Below the pieces are notes generated by a model. That model searched no databases. It was not told where the DNA came from and saw only the letters and a list, made by a program, of their open reading frames with translations. From the IMG/VR virus record IMGVR_UViG_3300008735_000002, positions 55,016 through 119,015 of that record: a stretch of DNA of 64,000 nt. One strand, written 5' to 3'. The position numbers were made by a program, and so were the translations under genes. The DNA comes from a virus. Below are positions 1 to 7,299 of the stretch, piece by piece. The stretch's first letter is position 1. Each line of letters begins with the position of its first letter.

Positions 1-1267
1 TAGGAAAAACGATACCATCCTTGCCAGCCCTGTTTTTTGCGATGTAAAGTCTACCTGCACCGGTAGCTTTTTCTGTAGCTTTTCTAGATATCGAAACAAC
101 AAGGTCAGCGACCATCGCCTTTCCATACGCCTCTGACATATTCTCTAGACCAACGATATCCGAATTCGCAGAATCTCTATTGGCTTGAGAAGCTGTCCAA
201 ATTGGAATTCGAATCTCCATCGCAAGATTTCTTAGCTCTTCATAGATCAACTTTAATTCATGACGTAAAGAATCATATGACCTTGTTGAGCGCATAATGT
301 CTGCATAATCGATGATCAACACGCTCGGCTTAAATCCTCTTAAAGCTAATTTCTCGATGTGGTTTCTAAGCGTCGTAACAGACGGATATCCTGTAGGATA
401 TTCTTTGATAATCAACCTACCAAGATCAGAATTTCCTTCATAAAATTTCTTTACCTGTTCCTTATTACTCACGACGTCAGACGAAGAAATCCCGCACAGA
501 TTTGAATCATATCTAATTCCCACAGCTTGTTCTGTTAATTCAAATGTATAATGCAAGACGTTCTTTCCTCGTCGCATCGCATTCGCACCCATCTGAACTA
601 AATAATGGGATTTACCGACACCGGTATTCGCGGTGACGACACCAATCTCTCCCCTGCCCAATCCACCAGCTAAAACATCTTTTGCATCCAGCTCTGGTAT
701 TCCAGTAGGGCAAACGCAACGATTTGCGACGACAAAGCGCGCCTCCATGTCTTCAAAGAAATCATGACCAACAGTGTTTGAAAGCCCGATTGAAACAGCG
801 TTTTTCATAAGAGAAATAACCGATTCGAAATTATCACCCGCTATTAATTCTACAGACTTTTCTAATGCTTCTTTAAAAGCCTGCCTCTTACAAAAGTCTA
901 AAGACTTCTCTTTAACATACGCAATATCACCGGGGTGGGGATTCTCTTTTGCTCGAATAAGATAGCTTACGATCTGATCACGCAATAAAACATCTCCATC
1001 TTCGCTTAAAGAATCTTTGATAATGCTGATCAGCAAACCCTGCGTAGGGAAACATCGATATTCTAAAAAATACTTGAAATATTTCTCGCATAGATACTCA
1101 AGATATCGCAACTCAAAAAAATCAGGCCTCATCACCTCGACCATTTGAGCGGCCCATTGATGATCAGTTAAAAGTCCTTGTAAGATTTTCTCTTGAAAAG
1201 ACTTGTTATATTGTCGAAATTGCCCTCCCGGGATTTCGTTTAGTATGTCGTGGCTAAGAGCGCCCAT
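1..1267 (-). CDS. Replicative DNA helicase, DnaB/gp41-like (3' end off window)
   Basis: Hexameric replicative helicase that would unwind the fork and recruit primase. The gene runs off the left edge; 422 codons are visible. From the ATG at 1267 the reading frame stays open. An N-terminal domain of about 170 residues is followed by a RecA-type ATPase core: Walker A ANTGVGKS at residues 213-220, Walker B VLIIDYAD around 316-323, TASQANR (DnaB motif H3 type) at 358-364, and KNRAGKDG at 411-418, a typical arginine-finger/C-terminal segment of DnaB. Only a short C-terminus is missing. The Shine-Dalgarno sequence GAGGTGAG lies directly before the ATG. It starts 7 bases after the stop of the 5' nuclease gene, so the two are probably co-transcribed. 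Family assignment is firm. The gp41 label rests on context (UvsX, SSB and primase of T4 type). Confidence 0.93.
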   Translation of the reverse strand, partial: MGALSHDILNEIPGGQFRQYNKSFQEKILQGLLTDHQWAAQMVEVMRPDFFELRYLEYLCEKYFKYFLEYRCFPTQGLLISIIKDSLSEDGDVLLRDQIVSYLIRAKENPHPGDIAYVKEKSLDFCKRQAFKEALEKSVELIAGDNFESVISLMKNAVSIGLSNTVGHDFFEDMEARFVVANRCVCPTGIPELDAKDVLAGGLGRGEIGVVTANTGVGKSHYLVQMGANAMRRGKNVLHYTFELTEQAVGIRYDSNLCGISSSDVVSNKEQVKKFYEGNSDLGRLIIKEYPTGYPSVTTLRNHIEKLALRGFKPSVLIIDYADIMRSTRSYDSLRHELKLIYEELRNLAMEIRIPIWTASQANRDSANSDIVGLENMSEAYGKAMVADLVVSISRKATEKATGAGRLYIAKNRAGKDGIVFP

Positions 1268-1274
1268 TCTCACC

Positions 1275-2231
1275 TCATCCTAATGCTCGTAGTGTCATGA
1301 ACAATTTATCATAATCAAAATTGCGAATTCCAAGTTTCATCAAAGACCGAATAAATCCTAGTTTGTCTCTCTTTGTATCTTCCAGTTCTAGCGCGCCATC
1401 GATTTTCTGGACCTGGGTTCCAGATAAGTTTCCGTGTCCTAGATACATAAGCTTCCAATTTCTGCGAATCGTGACTTCGTGATTGATGATGCTATCATAA
1501 AGCTTCAAGCTCTTTTGTTTTCGAAGTTTTCTACATTTTGTAAGTATGTCGTCGACAGCCAGACTTTCTGGTTCTTTCAGGGTACCGAAGCGCTTTGCAA
1601 GACTCTTAAACCCAGCGCCAGGGACACCTTTTAGCCCGTCTGATCCGTCACCAACAAAGCATCTGGCTAAACAAAAATTTTTGGGATGAATGTTAAACTC
1701 ATCGACAACTTTTGTAGCAGTCCACTCCCTTTTGCTACCGGGGGACCACACCGAAATTCGATCATCGATCAATTGGTAAAAATCTTTGTCTGTGGAAATT
1801 ATAACACATCTCTCATCGCTGAAGTTAACGCTAACAAGTCTCGCTATAACATCATCAGCTTCACAATCTGATATATAAATTTGCGGAACACTTGCTTTCC
1901 TCAATAGGCTCACGAGCTGGGCTACTTGCTCGTTTCTATTTGAAACAGTGTTTGGTAAATCATCACCGGAATAAAATCGGTTTAGTTTCTCAGGACGTCT
2001 ACCTGCCTTATACGTCGGGTCAATCGATCGCCTCCGAGGAGAGCCGCCACCCTCCCAAACAACAACGATATCCTGTGGTGTATACCTCTCAGAAAGTAAC
2101 TGTAGACCTTTCAAGAATCCAACAATTCCTCCCACAGCATTTCCATTTTCCCCCATTGAAGGATTTGCGGCAAAGTGTCTATAGAAGCAATTCAGTCCAT
2201 CGATTATTAGAACGGGCTTAACTGGCATCAT
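1275..2231 (-). CDS. 5'-3' exonuclease / flap nuclease (T4 RNase H-like)
   Basis: PIN/FEN-type 5' nuclease, expected to remove RNA primers and flaps during lagging-strand synthesis. The 318-residue protein has the family pattern: N-terminal LIIDGLN with metal ligand D11; an acidic cluster CEADD near residue 122; STDKDFYQL; and a helix-hairpin-helix-like segment around VGDGSDGLKGVPG. Length matches T4 RNase H (about 305) and other phage 5' exonucleases. The start overlaps the UvsX stop (ATGA type), with two consecutive ATG codons at 2231 and 2228; either could be used. It lies between UvsX and the helicase, so it belongs to the replication operon. The call is based on motifs and gene order; the choice between RNase H and general flap nuclease is inferred. 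Confidence 0.9.
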   Translation of the reverse strand: MMPVKPVLIIDGLNCFYRHFAANPSMGENGNAVGGIVGFLKGLQLLSERYTPQDIVVVWEGGGSPRRRSIDPTYKAGRRPEKLNRFYSGDDLPNTVSNRNEQVAQLVSLLRKASVPQIYISDCEADDVIARLVSVNFSDERCVIISTDKDFYQLIDDRISVWSPGSKREWTATKVVDEFNIHPKNFCLARCFVGDGSDGLKGVPGAGFKSLAKRFGTLKEPESLAVDDILTKCRKLRKQKSLKLYDSIINHEVTIRRNWKLMYLGHGNLSGTQVQKIDGALELEDTKRDKLGFIRSLMKLGIRNFDYDKLFMTLRALG

Positions 2232-3418
2232 TCATTTAGATCAGGCAGATCATCAAGGTTAATTTCCATTGCAGCTGCTCGCACCTCTTCGTAAGACTCA
2301 GTGTCAAGCGTCGCATGCTCATCATCAGACATTTTTCTAATCATACACGCGCTAAGAAGAGAATCGATATAACGTCTATATGCAGTGTCTTTCCACACAC
2401 CACCAAAATCAGCCTTGTAGAATTTCTTTTCTATCTCTATTTCACCAGTCTTTGTGTCGGTCACTGTTAGATTCTTCCACGCGCTGGTTCCCTTTACACA
2501 AATTTCTTTTCCATCGATAATTTCAGGACCGTGTTTTCTTAGCTCGTCAAATACTTGCTCATGTTCCACAATCCCTTTGCCGAAGTGTATCTCGAAATTA
2601 CACTCTCTGAAGGGCGGCGCAACCTTATTCTTAATAGTCTTAGCACGAACGTGAATGCCAATAACCTCTTTATTTTTATTGGTGATCTGCTGTCCTGCTC
2701 CCAGCTTGATTCGTACTGATGAATGGAAAGGTATCGCCTTACCACCGGGGGTTGTAGTGGGGTCACCGTACATGACTCCGATCTTTGTTCGAATTTGGTT
2801 TAGACAAATGAATAGCACGTTCTGGTTCGCAATAACCCCCGTAATTTTTCGCATTCCCTTAGAAATAGCTCTAGCCTGTAGGCCTATAGAATTTTGTTCA
2901 TAAGTTCCATCTAGCTCAGCCTTTGGAGATGAAGCCGCAACAGAATCCCAAATAATCGTAACGGGAACGTCTTTATCCATCGCTTTTGCTTTTAGTATCG
3001 TTGATTCCGCGATGCCTAAAACCTCTTCTGTGCAGTGCGTGTCGACATACACAAAACGCTTTGTGATGTCAACCCCAAGCAACCCAAGATTTTCAACAGA
3101 CGTTGCATTTTCAGTATCGATGTAAACAACAATACCGCCCAACTGTTGGGTTGAGCGAGCTATCTGAATTGCAATATGAGATTTTCCTATTGAAGGAGGA
3201 CCGAATATCTCTATGATTCTTCCTTCTGGTAAGCCGCCATCACTGCGATTTGCGATGATGTAATCAAGCTGTTCTGAGCCAGTGCTAATCCATCGATTAA
3301 CATGAGTTGGTGACTCATCGGTTGAAAGATTATACGCCACTCTAGAACCATGCTCTTTATTAAGAGACTTGATTAGGTCAGAAGTGAAATCATCGCCGCC
3401 ACCTTTTTTCTTTGCCAT
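2228..3418 (-). CDS. uvsX: RecA-like recombinase UvsX
   Basis: Strand-exchange ATPase that would form presynaptic filaments on ssDNA and drive recombination-dependent replication, working with the SSB encoded just upstream. The 396-residue product has Walker A GPPSIGKS (residues 73-80), a Walker B-like strand in VTIIWDSVAA, and the RecA pattern NQIRTKIGVMYGDP followed by TTPGGKAIPFH. I start it at the ATG at 3418, preceded by GAGGTAAT. A longer frame starting at 3484 would run through a terminator hairpin and a promoter, so that extension is rejected. A sigma70-like promoter (3437-3465) gives it its own transcription start. Length is close to T4 UvsX (about 390). Confidence 0.95.
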   Translation of the reverse strand: MAKKKGGGDDFTSDLIKSLNKEHGSRVAYNLSTDESPTHVNRWISTGSEQLDYIIANRSDGGLPEGRIIEIFGPPSIGKSHIAIQIARSTQQLGGIVVYIDTENATSVENLGLLGVDITKRFVYVDTHCTEEVLGIAESTILKAKAMDKDVPVTIIWDSVAASSPKAELDGTYEQNSIGLQARAISKGMRKITGVIANQNVLFICLNQIRTKIGVMYGDPTTTPGGKAIPFHSSVRIKLGAGQQITNKNKEVIGIHVRAKTIKNKVAPPFRECNFEIHFGKGIVEHEQVFDELRKHGPEIIDGKEICVKGTSAWKNLTVTDTKTGEIEIEKKFYKADFGGVWKDTAYRRYIDSLLSACMIRKMSDDEHATLDTESYEEVRAAAMEINLDDLPDLNE

Positions 3419-3436
3419 ATTATTACCTCGTAAAAG

Positions 3437-3465
3437 ATTATAGGAAAAAAAGCTGTAGTGTTCAA
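3437..3465 (-). promoter_or_regulatory. Sigma70-like promoter of the uvsX operon
   Basis: On the minus strand TTGAAC, a 17-base spacer, then a perfect TATAAT. It lies directly after the SSB terminator and about 20 bases before the uvsX ATG, leaving a very short leader. Boxes and spacing are seen directly; use by a sigma70-type host polymerase is inferred. Confidence 0.72.
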
Positions 3466-3497
3466 ATAAAAAGGGAAGAGGCAACGCCTCTTCCCTT
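3466..3497 (-). terminator. Intrinsic terminator after SSB
   Basis: A perfect 12-bp inverted repeat (AAGGGAAGAGGC, 3-base loop, then its complement) followed on the minus strand by TTTTTATTT. It lies 28 bases after the SSB stop and directly before the uvsX promoter, so it should separate SSB from UvsX transcription. Confidence 0.88.
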
Positions 3498-3524
3498 GGG
3501 TGAGATGATCTCGTAGACTACAGA

Positions 3525-4319
3525 CTAAAAGTCGTCATCCTCAAGATCGGCGAACGCGTCATCAAGGCTCTTGAACTTAGACTCGATATTTTTTGGTGCG
3601 GAGCTAGTGGTAGTATTACCGTTGAATCCGCGGCTCGTTCCACCCTCATCTGTTTCAGCGTCATCACCTTCTAGCCAATCGTTGATAATCTTCGCTAGCG
3701 CTTCATACGCCTTCGCTTCATAAAGATCGTCGATTACTGGAATCGATTCTGTCCATGTTGCAGCCTGCTTATTATCCTTAGAAAGAGGTGATTGCTTTCC
3801 TCGTGGACGGACTTCAGTCGTCGCCCACATGCGTCCCGGCGCCTTGGTACAGATTACCTTAACATCACGACCATCAGTCGGGTCAGTAATATCGCCGTAA
3901 TCTTCATCGAGCATAATGTTCAGCAAGGACTGATAAACTGTCTTACCGAAAGACCAGACTCGAACACCCTTATCTTCTTCGCCGCGAACGATTACCGGGG
4001 CATAATAGCGAGCCTTAGGATATAGCTTCTTACAAAGCTCGTAAGACTCCTTTGTGCCCTCATCCCTAAGCTTGGTAATCAACTCCTGAACAGGGTCTGG
4101 ATTACCGAACTGGTAAGGTGCTAGAAGACCGGGATTATTTCCGATGTTATAATAAAACCAACGCTCTGAGAATGGAAGTCCATCATCATTATCGCTGAAT
4201 GCCATAAGACGAACTACGCTTTCTTCGCCTTCTTGGGGACGCCAAAGTACATTTCGACGTGAGTTATTGCCAGATAGCTGGCCAAGCTTCTTACGAAGCG
4301 CTTCCATATCAATTGCCAT
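3525..4319 (-). CDS. Single-stranded DNA-binding protein, gp32-like
   Basis: Coats ssDNA at the replication fork and during recombination. The 264-residue protein has the gp32 layout. A short basic N-terminus would mediate cooperative contacts. The core contains RNVLWRPQEGE, a YNIG...LAPYQFG...DPV segment and an aromatic-rich region (KARYYAPVIVR). A Ser/Gly linker leads to a strongly acidic tail ending DLEDDDF, which in gp32 recruits partner proteins. The usual gp32 zinc-ligand set is not evident, since only isolated Cys residues are seen. GGAG lies at good spacing before the ATG at 4319. Its own promoter and terminator make it a single-gene transcription unit, fitting the high amounts such proteins need. 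Confidence 0.9.
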   Translation of the reverse strand: MAIDMEALRKKLGQLSGNNSRRNVLWRPQEGEESVVRLMAFSDNDDGLPFSERWFYYNIGNNPGLLAPYQFGNPDPVQELITKLRDEGTKESYELCKKLYPKARYYAPVIVRGEEDKGVRVWSFGKTVYQSLLNIMLDEDYGDITDPTDGRDVKVICTKAPGRMWATTEVRPRGKQSPLSKDNKQAATWTESIPVIDDLYEAKAYEALAKIINDWLEGDDAETDEGGTSRGFNGNTTTSSAPKNIESKFKSLDDAFADLEDDDF

Positions 4320-4360
4320 TTTTTCTCCAAATGTTTAGTGTGCAATGTTTAATTGTCATG

Positions 4361-4374
4361 TGTCCGTAAGGACA
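4361..4374 (-). promoter_or_regulatory. Stem-loop at the predicted 5' end of the SSB mRNA
   Basis: TGTCC, a TTAC loop, then GGACA forms a 5-bp stem. The predicted transcription start (6-8 bases after the -10 box at 4380-4385) falls at or inside this stem, so the message would begin with or very near a hairpin. T4 gene 32 also carries a structured leader used in translational control. The stem is short, and its function here is inference. Confidence 0.4.
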
Positions 4375-4379
4375 TTTAT

Positions 4380-4408
4380 AGTATAATAGTTGGTAGTCAG
4401 TTTTTCAA
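4380..4408 (-). promoter_or_regulatory. Sigma70-like promoter of SSB
   Basis: Minus-strand TTGAAA, 17-base spacer, TATACT: 5 of 6 consensus bases in each box at ideal spacing. It sits immediately after the stop of the 82-residue gene and about 60 bases before the SSB start codon. It is the best sigma70-like match I noticed in the window. Confidence 0.78.
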
Positions 4409-4409
4409 A

Positions 4410-4658
4410 TTATTTTTTAGCTATTTTTGCGCCGCCAAAAGCTGAAGCGTTTGCCTTCTCGGCATCCTTACGCCTTTTCCTTCTTTCTCCAGAAGGACCG
4501 CGACCTAAGGGAACCATAGGCCCCGGGACGCCACCAGAACTTTGCTCATCATGGTGGCTCTCATCATCATCTTCCCTCTCATCCTCTGCACTTAGATCAG
4601 GTTCACCCAGAACTTCTTCTTCAATCAAGAGTCGTATGTATTCCCGAAGGCTATCCAT
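4410..4658 (-). CDS. Small charged protein with N-terminal LREYIRLLIEEE helix
   Basis: An 82-residue protein that I do not recognise. It starts with a predicted amphipathic helix (LREYIRLLIEEE), continues with a very acidic stretch (about residues 20-40), a Pro/Gly segment and a basic tail (RRKRRKDAEK). No enzyme motif, signal peptide or membrane segment is seen. It lies 8 bases downstream of the exonuclease gene, and the SSB promoter begins at its stop. A similar terminal helix occurs in the 169-residue gene two places upstream and in small proteins of the head region, so it may be a docking peptide rather than a catalytic protein. Codon use and compact spacing support a real gene. Confidence 0.62.
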   Translation of the reverse strand: MDSLREYIRLLIEEEVLGEPDLSAEDEREDDDESHHDEQSSGGVPGPMVPLGRGPSGERRKRRKDAEKANASAFGGAKIAKK

Positions 4659-4666
4659 ACTTTTAA

Positions 4667-5506
4667 TTATTCAGAAAAACGATGTTTGGGCTCTATTTCG
4701 AAATATTGCGGCTCAACTTTAGAAAGATTTTCAACGAGCCATTGACACTCACGTTCTGCGGCGTCTTTCGTGTTCGTGGCTTTCCACCAACAAACAAGAT
4801 CAGGATTCCAACGATATCGACCCTGCTTTAAGATTACATTCTCTTCCCGCAAAGATCCAGCTGCAAATACATGATAATCTGGAGCTACAGCATTCTCAAG
4901 AAGCTCTTTCATGTAATGTTTCTTTCGTAGGAGATGAAGAGTCGCATCAACATCTGACTCTGCGTTATGGGAATCGTAATAGAAGCCGTGCCATGCACAC
5001 AAGACCTCTAAAGCCTTAGAGCACCGAACCGTACCAGTCCAATCAACTTGAGACATCGAACAACCCCAGATGGCATCTTCGGGCACGGAGCATCCGTTAT
5101 TTCTTATGGCTTGCTCTATCCACTTTCTATCAAAAGAAGCATTATGAGCGATGATGAATTGACACCGTCCAAGGATAGATGAAATGCGATCCCATGGGAT
5201 TGACTTACCCTCCAAGTCTTCATCCACAAACCCGGTTATCTCTGTAATAATCGAAGGTAGTGGAGAGGAGGGCTGTTGCATTTCGACGAGCGTTTTCTTT
5301 AGTCCGGAGACTTCACCCGTTTTAAGGCTTACAAAAAATGGACGGACCGCAATTTGGATCACTTCATCTTTCTGGTGGTTAAGCCCGGTTGTCTCAACAT
5401 CTACAATAGCAGCAACTACGTCACCATCTTCCGGGGTTCGATCTGGTGGCCTTAAAGCATCCAGCTTACTTAAGATAATCTGTCCGTCTTGTTCTAAATG
5501 CTTCAT
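4667..5506 (-). CDS. DEDDh 3'-5' exonuclease (DnaQ / Pol III epsilon-like)
   Basis: Proofreading-type 3'-5' exonuclease. The 279 residues include all three Exo motifs: DVETTG (D36, E38), AHNASFD (D126) and H180-x4-D185 in HNAESDVDATLHLL, which is the DEDDh form. A C-terminal segment with GRYRWNPDLVCWWK resembles the tail domain found on several bacterial and phage epsilon-like exonucleases. The nearby polymerase A gene has no exonuclease domain, so this protein probably supplies proofreading in trans; that pairing is inference. The 60-base leader holds a possible promoter (5531-5559). Confidence 0.9.
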   Translation of the reverse strand: MKHLEQDGQIILSKLDALRPPDRTPEDGDVVAAIVDVETTGLNHQKDEVIQIAVRPFFVSLKTGEVSGLKKTLVEMQQPSSPLPSIITEITGFVDEDLEGKSIPWDRISSILGRCQFIIAHNASFDRKWIEQAIRNNGCSVPEDAIWGCSMSQVDWTGTVRCSKALEVLCAWHGFYYDSHNAESDVDATLHLLRKKHYMKELLENAVAPDYHVFAAGSLREENVILKQGRYRWNPDLVCWWKATNTKDAAERECQWLVENLSKVEPQYFEIEPKHRFSE

Positions 5507-5530
5507 TAACGCTCCACAAATGCTATTAAA

Positions 5531-5559
5531 ATAATAGAGCCAACTTGCAAAGTGTACAA
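5531..5559 (-). promoter_or_regulatory. Possible sigma70-like promoter before the exonuclease gene
   Basis: Minus-strand TTGTAC, 17-base spacer, TATTAT, lying 25 bases upstream of the exonuclease ATG. The -10 box matches 5 of 6 consensus bases and the -35 box only 3 of 6, so it is weaker than the SSB and uvsX promoters. Confidence 0.4.
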
Positions 5560-5566
5560 CCTAAAG

Positions 5567-6076
5567 TTACCAGCTCCCCTTTATTTCTGAAGCGTAAACA
5601 ACTACACCTTCACCGTCCACTTGGATCTGAAGCGGTTCATTCGATTTTAGTAAGCCAGCTTTCATAGCTCCCATCAAAGTATGGTGAAGAAACTTCGCTC
5701 CATTCCGGGCGTTTAATTCGCCCATTGAAATACGAAGGCCAGGATTACCACCCTTCGAAACTTTCTTAACGCCGCCGTAGGCTAACTGCATTACCTCTGC
5801 ACCCCCGATGGCTTGCTGGATAATCTTTCCAGCACCGTCGAAGTTAGAACCACCGCTCGATACCTCGAGGTTCTTCATCAACTGCTTGGGGTCCTTTGTC
5901 GCCAACGCACCAGCATCCGCGACAGCTTTGGTGAACGCGCCTCCGCCAACTGACAAACCGATCTCACCCGCTTTTATCTTTACAACTTTCTTCTTATTAC
6001 CACGCCCTTTCGGTTTTTCTTCTTCACCCTCGGTGAGGACTTGTTGAATAATTTGTCTTATCTGTTGCTCATTCAT
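5567..6076 (-). CDS. Hypothetical protein between polymerase and exonuclease
   Basis: 169 residues, no recognised family. It begins with an IRQIIQQVLTEGEEE helix followed by a Lys/Arg-rich patch (GRGNKKKVVKIK), then an alanine- and glycine-rich middle (residues 40-115) and a mixed alpha/beta C-terminal part ending near VVYASEIKGSW. The start overlaps the polymerase stop by 8 bases, which suggests translational coupling. The basic patch and position between polymerase and exonuclease make a replication accessory role conceivable. The terminal helix is instead shared with small head-region genes, which favours a packaged or docking role. Neither can be settled from sequence. Confidence 0.6.
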   Translation of the reverse strand: MNEQQIRQIIQQVLTEGEEEKPKGRGNKKKVVKIKAGEIGLSVGGGAFTKAVADAGALATKDPKQLMKNLEVSSGGSNFDGAGKIIQQAIGGAEVMQLAYGGVKKVSKGGNPGLRISMGELNARNGAKFLHHTLMGAMKAGLLKSNEPLQIQVDGEGVVVYASEIKGSW

Positions 6077-7265
6077 AATGGTTAAACTCTTTTATCTTAA
6101 GTGGAAAATTTCCTAATCCCGGTACGCTGTACCCTATATCTACATATCTTTTAATATCGTCTAAATGCTCATTATTAACATCAATAATCAACGCATCGTG
6201 AATTACGAAAAGTGGACGGCACTGTTTCGAAAACTTCTGCACAAAATGACTAAACCCCGCAATCGCGACATCAGCAGCAGTCGACTGAAGATAATTATTG
6301 ATTAGAATACTTTCTCTTGCATTATCGACATCAATTGGCCGACCAAAATAATTCTGTATAATACCTTCTTTTGCTTGCTGAAACAAATGCCTCTTTAACG
6401 CTGATAGCTTGAAATATTCACTCACAGCACGTACAAGTTGTCTAGCAGTTATATCGACAGTCTCGGTAGCCAACAGTTTATTAAGCCTGGAATTACCTGC
6501 CCCATAAAGCGAACAAAGCACCGCGAGCTTCGCAGTGTCCCTTGATACTTTGACCCCCGTAGTTTCGAGGAAAGAAAGATACACGTCATTTGACGCATGC
6601 ACATTCGCAAAGTTTAAAGCGACTCTTGGTTCGAGAGAAACAAAGTCAATTTCGAATAATCTCGAATTAGATTTTCTTGGTGCGAAAATACTTCGAAATT
6701 CTTTCTTAAGCGTCAAAACTTGCGGACCTGATTTGATGGTCAACCTGCCCGTCTTTGTAGAAACCCTATCATAGAATGGTACGTTTAGCAAGGAATCATG
6801 AGAACCAGACAACATATGACGAAGCACATGAGAATCGTTAGTTCGAATGAGTTTCTGTAATAAGACTTTGTCCACCTTCGCGCGCTCAAGTCTTGAAAAC
6901 AATCGATTCGAATCTACAAAGAACGATGGATATTTGCTTTCAACAAAAAGCTCTTCTATCTTCGCCAGGTCTTCGACATAACTCCTAAAATTTTCCTTAA
7001 AGACTTCCCGCGGTAGAACAAATCTCCATGGAATTATCTTGGGGCCGTTTAGGTCTAAAAAGCTCTTTCGAAATTTTGCAGGTACAAAGTCTGGCATTTC
7101 TATACCATACAAACGTAATAGCGGCTCAAGAGAATCTGGTCGACCCTCACATCCCAGCACAAAATACTCACCGACCCCAATATCGCTAGTCCACCTAACC
7201 TGATTACCGCTAATGACCATGTGAGTCTCGGTCCCTAGATAATTTTTATGTAAGAGAATCGGCAT
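6069..7265 (-). CDS. Family A DNA polymerase core (no exonuclease domain)
   Basis: DNA polymerase of the Pol I/T7 type. Of 398 residues, roughly 165-398 carry the palm/fingers signature: TGRL near 172; motif A FEIDFVSLEPRV with metal ligand D207 and E212; motif B RDTAKLAVLCSLYG with K246 and Y254; motif C FVIHDALIIDV with H356 and D357. Motif C normally reads HDE; here it is HDA (A358). The first 160 residues have no exonuclease motifs, and the protein is far shorter than T7 polymerase (about 700) or Klenow (about 600). Proofreading is probably provided by the DEDDh protein two genes downstream. No family B (gp43) polymerase is in this window, so whether this is the main replicase is unknown. 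Confidence 0.88.
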   Translation of the reverse strand: MPILLHKNYLGTETHMVISGNQVRWTSDIGVGEYFVLGCEGRPDSLEPLLRLYGIEMPDFVPAKFRKSFLDLNGPKIIPWRFVLPREVFKENFRSYVEDLAKIEELFVESKYPSFFVDSNRLFSRLERAKVDKVLLQKLIRTNDSHVLRHMLSGSHDSLLNVPFYDRVSTKTGRLTIKSGPQVLTLKKEFRSIFAPRKSNSRLFEIDFVSLEPRVALNFANVHASNDVYLSFLETTGVKVSRDTAKLAVLCSLYGAGNSRLNKLLATETVDITARQLVRAVSEYFKLSALKRHLFQQAKEGIIQNYFGRPIDVDNARESILINNYLQSTAADVAIAGFSHFVQKFSKQCRPLFVIHDALIIDVNNEHLDDIKRYVDIGYSVPGLGNFPLKIKEFNHYE

Positions 7266-7299
7266 CCTTTAATTTAAGAAGAAGAATGCTATTGTTCAG

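Noticed and set aside
3419-3484. N-terminal extension of UvsX starting at 3484
   Set aside because: The extra codons cover a terminator hairpin and a promoter; the ATG at 3418 has a good ribosome site and gives the family length.
4373-4380. TATAAATG upstream of SSB, close to a T4-like late promoter
   Set aside because: A sigma70-like promoter with two near-consensus boxes at 17 bases overlaps it and explains the sequence better.
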